NCBI GenBank assembly: GCA_020161775.1
Contig: JAIUOW010000011.1
Coordinates: 110,294-174,293, forward strand
DNA: 64,000 bases
DNA from: Pseudomonadota bacterium
Lineage (GTDB): Bacteria > Pseudomonadota > Gammaproteobacteria > Burkholderiales > Burkholderiaceae_C
Direction of reading: 5' to 3'
Made by a program: the position numbers and the translations under genes. Shown here in pieces: positions 60,682 to 64,000 of this stretch (positions within the stretch are counted from its first letter, which is position 1; each line of letters begins with the position of its first letter). The notes beneath the pieces are model-generated. The model did no database searches. It saw only the letters and a list, made by a program, of their open reading frames with translations, and was not told the DNA's origin.

Positions 60682-60780
60682 TTAATAAGCGATTGTGCGA
60701 GTGTTCGCCCAAACAGGGTGCACCACAAAGCTGTTCGTGGTGCCGTCTGCGGTGGGGATGTCTGTGTGCAGCTCGATCAT
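60682..60780 (-). pseudogene. Truncated dienelactone hydrolase, N-terminus only
   Basis: 32 codons, ATG 60780 to TAA 60682. It reads MIELHTDIPTADG then TTNSFVVHP, the standard start of dienelactone hydrolase family proteins, and then turns into unrelated codons (VWANTRTIAY) and stops. The rest of the enzyme, about 200 residues, is missing; hipBA lies immediately beyond the break. It is best read as a gene cut off when the hipBA module arrived or by a deletion. Confidence 0.65.
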
Positions 60781-60849
60781 GCGGGGCAGCGTAGCAGTTT
60801 GCGGTGGGTGTGGCTATGCTGTGCAAATTTGCGATTGCCATGGACCCAA

Positions 60850-61035
60850 ATGATTCCCATAACCCCCCTTGATACCCAAAATCAGATTGATTCAACCATC
60901 GCCCCCGCGCAGCGGCAGCAAAGCACGGTGGCCGAGCTGGAGGCCTGGAGTCAGGCTGCGGCACAAACCGTAAAACCAGCAGCAACGGAATTGACCGAAC
61001 AGGAAATTGCTGACCTCGTGCGCGAATCCCGGTGA
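60850..61035 (+). CDS. Small protein, possible orphan antitoxin
   Basis: 61 residues from ATG 60850. The second half (TVAELEAWSQAAAQTVKPAA, then TEQEIADLVRESR) has the acidic, helical look of antitoxins that pair with PIN toxins, and its stop overlaps a GTG in the manner of such operons. But the overlapping frame ends after seven codons, so no toxin follows. It may be a remnant or an unrelated small protein. Confidence 0.3.
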   Translation: MIPITPLDTQNQIDSTIAPAQRQQSTVAELEAWSQAAAQTVKPAATELTEQEIADLVRESR

Positions 61036-61065
61036 GCGTGCATGTCAGCAATTAAAGGCCCAAAC

Positions 61066-61782
61066 ATGACCCCCCTGACCTACACCATCGCTCCCGACAT
61101 CTTCACCCAGCACCCCGGCTACTGCCGCGGCGTGGTGGTGGCCCGCGGCTTTACCAATGGCCCCAGCGCCCCGGCCGTGACGGCGCTGCTGCGCGAGGCA
61201 GAAGCCACGCTGCGCCAGCGCATCACCGGCAACGTGGCCGAGGTACCCGAGATCGCCGCCTGGCGCGAGGCCTACCGCCGCTTTGGCGCCAAGCCGTCCG
61301 AGCACCGCAGCGCCATCGAGGCGCTGGCGCGCCGCGTGCTCAAGCCCGACAACCTGCCCGCCATCAACACGCTGGTGGACATTGGCAACCTCATCTCCAT
61401 CAAATACCTGCTGCCCGCCGGCGTGCACCCCACCGATGCGCTGCGGCACGGCGTGGCCCTGCGCCTGGCCCAGCCCGGCGACAGCTTTGCCCCGCCCGAC
61501 GGCAGCCCGGCGGAAACGCCGCCGGTGGGCGAGGTGGTGCTGGCCGACGGCGCCAGCGTGCTCACCCGCCGCTGGACGTGGCGCCAGGCCGCCAACACCC
61601 AGACGCTGCCGGACACCCAAGGCGTGTTCTTCAACATCGACGGCCTGCCGCCCACGCACCGCGACGACGTGCAAGCCGCCACCGCCGAAGTGGCCGCGCT
61701 GGTGCAGGCCCACTGCGGCGGCGAGGTGCTGGCGGTGCTGCTGGATGCGCGGAACCGGTCGTTTGCATTGCGTGATGATTGA
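61066..61782 (+). CDS. B3/B4 domain protein (phenylalanyl-tRNA synthetase beta-like editing fold)
   Basis: 238 residues. PEIAAWREAYRRFGAKPSEHRSA and INTLVDIGNLISIKYLLPAG, both quoted in part, are the B3/B4 signatures shared with PheT. Free-standing versions are thought to act in tRNA proofreading or as uncharacterised enzymes. ATG 61066 with AAAGG upstream is chosen over ATG 61042. Its last two codons and stop lie inside the vapBC operator. Confidence 0.85.
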   Translation: MTPLTYTIAPDIFTQHPGYCRGVVVARGFTNGPSAPAVTALLREAEATLRQRITGNVAEVPEIAAWREAYRRFGAKPSEHRSAIEALARRVLKPDNLPAINTLVDIGNLISIKYLLPAGVHPTDALRHGVALRLAQPGDSFAPPDGSPAETPPVGEVVLADGASVLTRRWTWRQAANTQTLPDTQGVFFNIDGLPPTHRDDVQAATAEVAALVQAHCGGEVLAVLLDARNRSFALRDD

Positions 61783-61804
61783 TATACACTTGATATCTAT
61801 CATC
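61774..61804. promoter_or_regulatory. vapBC operator
   Basis: GATGATtGATAT-acacttg-ATATCtATCATC, 12-bp arms with one mismatch and a 7-bp spacer. The left arm is the last two codons and stop of the B3/B4 gene. It lies 17 bp before the vapB start. Confidence 0.7.
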
Positions 61805-61821
61805 TGAATCCGGAGTCTGTC

Positions 61822-62094
61822 ATGAGCATGTCCAACGACCATGTGGCCCGAGCCAAGCTGTTCATGCATGGGCGCAGCCAGGCTGTGCGCTTGCCTAAAG
61901 AGTTTCGATTTGAGGGGACAGAAGTCTTTGTTCGACGTGTTGGCGATGACGTCGTCTTGAGCAGTCAGCAAAAGCCGTCCATGCAGACCCTGATAGACGC
62001 AGTGAATGCCTTTGAGCCCGGCTTTGTCATCGAGCGCAATCAACCCGATATGCCGGATCAGCGGGAGCCGTTGTTCAGCAGAACGAAGCGCTGA
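61822..62094 (+). CDS. vapB: VapB-type (AbrB/SpoVT fold) antitoxin
   Basis: 90 residues. [20 protein letters not shown] is the AbrB-type DNA-binding start of VapB proteins; the C-terminal half is the toxin-binding tail. CGGAG lies seven bases before ATG 61822. The toxin gene starts two bases after its stop. Confidence 0.92.
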   Translation: MSMSNDHVARAKLFMHGRSQAVRLPKEFRFEGTEVFVRRVGDDVVLSSQQKPSMQTLIDAVNAFEPGFVIERNQPDMPDQREPLFSRTKR

Positions 62095-62096
62095 AT

Positions 62097-62510
62097 ATGC
62101 TGGGTGCCACAACGGTCCGCTACATGCTGGACACCAACATCTGTATCTATGTCATCAATGCCCGTCCACCTGAGGTGCTGGACCGCTTTTTGGTCCATGA
62201 GGCCGAGGGGTTGGGCATTTCCGCCATTACGGCGAGCGAGCTTTACTGGGGCGCCAGCAAAAGCGGCTCTGCCCGGAACCTGGCTTTGCTTGAGCAATTC
62301 ATCAGCCCGTTGACCGTCTTTGACTACGACCTGGCCGCTGCGCGGCGATATGGTGAACTCCGCGCCCAACTCGAAAAGCGGGGCAAACCCATCGGTCCCC
62401 TGGACCAGCAGATCGCCGCACACGCGCTGGCACTTGGCGTCACGCTGGTGACCAACAACTTGCGCGAATTTGAGCGAGTCCCGGGCCTGCAACTTGAGAA
62501 CTGGGCGTAG
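62097..62510 (+). CDS. vapC: VapC PIN-domain toxin
   Basis: 137 residues. The acidic PIN residues are in YMLDTNICIYV, ITASELYWG and GPLDQQIAAHAL, with TNNLREF at the fourth site. VapC toxins cut tRNA or rRNA in a magnesium-dependent way. It follows vapB in the normal order. ATG at 62097 is used; a later ATG (MLDTN) is less likely because vapB/vapC spacing would rise. Confidence 0.92.
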   Translation: MLGATTVRYMLDTNICIYVINARPPEVLDRFLVHEAEGLGISAITASELYWGASKSGSARNLALLEQFISPLTVFDYDLAAARRYGELRAQLEKRGKPIGPLDQQIAAHALALGVTLVTNNLREFERVPGLQLENWA

Positions 62511-62567
62511 GCCCCCTTGCGCGAGAATGCCAACCATCGCCCGTAACCCCCAGACAACCCCGACACC

Positions 62568-63767
62568 ATGCCCACCCCCTTCGCCGACCGCCTGAACAAC
62601 GTAGAAACATCCGCCATCCGTGAGCTCTTCAAGCTGCTGGGCAAGCCCGGCATCATCAGCTTTGCGGGCGGCTTCCCCGACAGCGCCATGTTTGACGTGG
62701 CTGGCATCAAAGAGGCCGCCAACCAGGCCCTGACTGACGAGCCCGGCGCCGCGCTGCAATACGGCGCCACAGAGGGCTACAACCCCTTGCGCGAACAGCT
62801 GGCCGCCTTCATGGCCAGCAAGGGCGTGAAGGGCCTGAACCCCGACGGCCTGATCGTCACCACTGGCAGCCAGCAGGCGCTGGACCTGCTGGGCAAGACA
62901 CTCATCAACCCCGGCGACAAGGTGATCGTGGAAGGCCCCACCTTCCTGGCCACCATCCAGTGCTTTCGCCTGTATGGGGCAGACGTCATCACCGCGCCCA
63001 TCGACGGGCAGGGCGTGCAGACCGACAAACTCGAAGCACTGATCGCCGAGCACAAGCCGAAGTTTGTGTACTTGATCCCCACCTTTGGCAACCCCAGCGG
63101 CGCGCTGCTGAGCCTGGAGCGGCGCAAACGCGTGCTGGAGCTGGCCGTGAAATACCAGACCCTGGTGGTGGAAGACGACCCGTATGGCGACCTGTACTTT
63201 GGCGACGCCCCGCCGCCCAGCATCTATGCGCTGAGCGATTCGGTACCCGGCAGCCGTGAGCTTCTAGCTCACTGTGGGTCCATGTCCAAAGTGCTGAGCC
63301 CCGGCCTGCGCGTGGGCTGGATGATTGCCCCGCCCGAGCTGCTGGCCCGGGCCACGATGTGCAAACAGTTCAGCGACGCGCACACCAGCACCTTTGCCCA
63401 GGCAACAGCCGCCCAATACCTGAAGGCCGGGCGCATGCCCGCCACCCTGGCCAAGGTGCGCCAGGTGTACGGCGAGCGCGCCCGCGTGATGGGCGACGCC
63501 CTGCGCCGCGAGCTGGGCGATGCGATTGAATTTGTGCAGCCCCAAGGCGGCCTGTTTGTGTGGGCGAGGCTGACGGGGGCCGGCGGCAAGGTCAGCAACG
63601 GGAATGAACTGGCCAAGCGCGCCATTGAGCAGGGCGTGGCGTTTGTGCCTGGGGCGCCGTTTTATGCGTCGAATCCTGATTTGGCTACGCTGCGGCTGAG
63701 CTTTGCTACCGCTGATGTGGGGAAGATTGAGGAAGGGGTGGGGAGGTTGGGGAAGGCGAGTCTCTAA
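62568..63767 (+). CDS. PLP-dependent aminotransferase (class I/II, 2-aminoadipate type)
   Basis: 399 residues. LLGKPGIISFAGGFPDSAMF near the start, VVEDDPYGDLYF in the cofactor region and the PLP lysine in GSMSKVLSPGLRVGW are typical of LysN/AroT-like aminotransferases with broad specificity for 2-oxoadipate, branched-chain or aromatic 2-oxoacids. It stands alone after vapC, with an unusual AT-rich stretch behind its stop. Confidence 0.92.
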   Translation: MPTPFADRLNNVETSAIRELFKLLGKPGIISFAGGFPDSAMFDVAGIKEAANQALTDEPGAALQYGATEGYNPLREQLAAFMASKGVKGLNPDGLIVTTGSQQALDLLGKTLINPGDKVIVEGPTFLATIQCFRLYGADVITAPIDGQGVQTDKLEALIAEHKPKFVYLIPTFGNPSGALLSLERRKRVLELAVKYQTLVVEDDPYGDLYFGDAPPPSIYALSDSVPGSRELLAHCGSMSKVLSPGLRVGWMIAPPELLARATMCKQFSDAHTSTFAQATAAQYLKAGRMPATLAKVRQVYGERARVMGDALRRELGDAIEFVQPQGGLFVWARLTGAGGKVSNGNELAKRAIEQGVAFVPGAPFYASNPDLATLRLSFATADVGKIEEGVGRLGKASL

Positions 63768-63798
63768 GTTCTTATGTATAGCGTCACTCTGTCTGGGA

Positions 63799-63912
63799 TT
63801 ATTGAGGACTTTCGGCAGAATCATCAACATCCCCTGGTGTAGGTAGCTCGATGTCGAGGTCGACTAGGATGCGATTGATGCGGCGCCTCGCTTTTCCTGA
63901 AGTTTGTCTAGC
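63799..63912 (-). pseudogene. 3' end of a gene interrupted by an IS481-type element
   Basis: An open frame of about 37 codons ends at TAA 63799: from the insertion target (AR) it reads QTSGKARRRINRILVDLDIE, then LPTPGDVDDSAESPQ. It looks like real coding sequence and runs straight into the IS end, so the rest of the gene should lie beyond the element, outside the window. The family is not recognised. Confidence 0.5.
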
Positions 63913-64000
63913 TGTGAAGTGTCAACAGGTTCTTTCGAGGAATCGAGAGACGAGACATAGGTGAGGCGAGGTTGATGCCGTGGTGCGGGCGGTGCCAGTT
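63908..64000 (-). CDS. IS481-family transposase, C-terminal end (partial)
   Basis: 30 residues enter from the right: NWHRPHHGINLASPMSRL, then ending NLLTLHS. NWHRPH...P-SRL...NNLL-LHS is the conserved tail of IS481-family DDE transposases. The stop codon TAG (63908-63910) lies outside the element, in the target-site sequence. The rest of the gene is beyond the window. Confidence 0.85.
   Translation of the reverse strand, partial: NWHRPHHGINLASPMSRLSIPRKNLLTLHS
63913..64000. mobile_element. IS481-family insertion sequence, one end
   Basis: The end reads TGTGAAGTGTCAACAGGTT, like the TGTGAAG... terminal repeat of IS481. It is flanked by TCTAGC (63907-63912), which fits the NCTAGN six-base target that this family duplicates. 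The other end and second target copy are outside the window. Confidence 0.85.

Noticed and set aside
1-64000. tRNA and rRNA genes
   Set aside because: I saw no cloverleaf-type sequence with a TTCGA-type T-loop or any rRNA-like stretch; a dedicated scan would be needed to be certain.

Overview
The window is a chromosomal segment of a high-GC betaproteobacterium, most likely Burkholderiales, family Comamonadaceae (inference). The grounds are the GC-rich codon use, two Bug-type tricarboxylate-transporter binding proteins, the zapA/6S RNA arrangement, an NhaR-type LysR next to an SbtA-like permease, an Fnr/hemN pair, and the many CaiB/BaiF, MmgE/PrpD and MaoC genes. No tRNA, rRNA, CRISPR array, prophage or replication origin was seen.

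Layout. 1-2031: end of a fused acyl-CoA synthetase/acetyltransferase. 2074-2746: TumE-type toxin-antitoxin pair with a large palindrome over its start. 3186-7327: quinone reductase, DksA-like protein, Fnr, hemN and a TauE/SafE-like membrane protein, with two Fnr boxes between fnr and hemN. 7357-11300: beta-CASP nuclease, GNAT, NhaR-like regulator and a divergent permease. 11302-19748: FAD/Fe-S dehydrogenase, GntR regulator, aminotransferase, Bug protein, CoA-transferase and enoyl-CoA hydratase, apparently one 2-hydroxyacid/glyoxylate-type catabolic locus with twin GntR operators around a 238-bp inverted-repeat element. 19750-21377: first HipBA module. 21417-23145: TauE/SafE permease, 6S RNA, zapA and a small coiled-coil gene. 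23196-33471: cobalamin riboswitch followed by a ten-gene uptake and salvage operon. 33520-35163: alkaline-phosphatase-type lipoprotein. 35330-44714: four-gene MdtABC/TolC-type RND efflux operon. 44724-45319: tandem array of a REP-like element. 45325-46244: GIY-YIG gene and endonuclease III. 46337-54536: two CoA-thioester gene groups, LysR regulators, UspA and a Bug protein. 54637-58965: gamma-glutamyltransferase-like gene, a BLUF-like protein lacking its flavin residues, thioesterase, SRPBCC and TetR. 58994-62510: second HipBA module, a truncated dienelactone hydrolase gene, a possible orphan antitoxin, a B3/B4 protein and VapBC. 62568-64000: aminotransferase, then an IS481-type insertion that interrupts a gene at the window edge.

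How the genes work together. The best-defined unit is the B12 operon: outer-membrane uptake (BtuB), periplasmic capture (BtuF), ABC import (BtuCD), adenosylation (CobO), and nucleotide-loop assembly (CbiB, CobQ, CobU, CobT), all behind one riboswitch. No corrin-ring genes, cobS or alpha-ribazole phosphatase are present, so this looks like salvage completed by genes elsewhere.

The most distinctive material is regulatory and repetitive. It includes palindromes over the starts of the toxin-antitoxin operons, paired Fnr boxes 41 bp apart, a REP-like element that supplies the end of cobQ and abuts the start of cobT, a GC-rich palindromic repeat inserted in frame in a dehydrogenase gene, and an IS481-type insertion whose target site supplies the transposase stop codon. 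I found no clearly new multi-gene system. The strongest candidates for follow-up are the BLUF-like protein and the repeat families.
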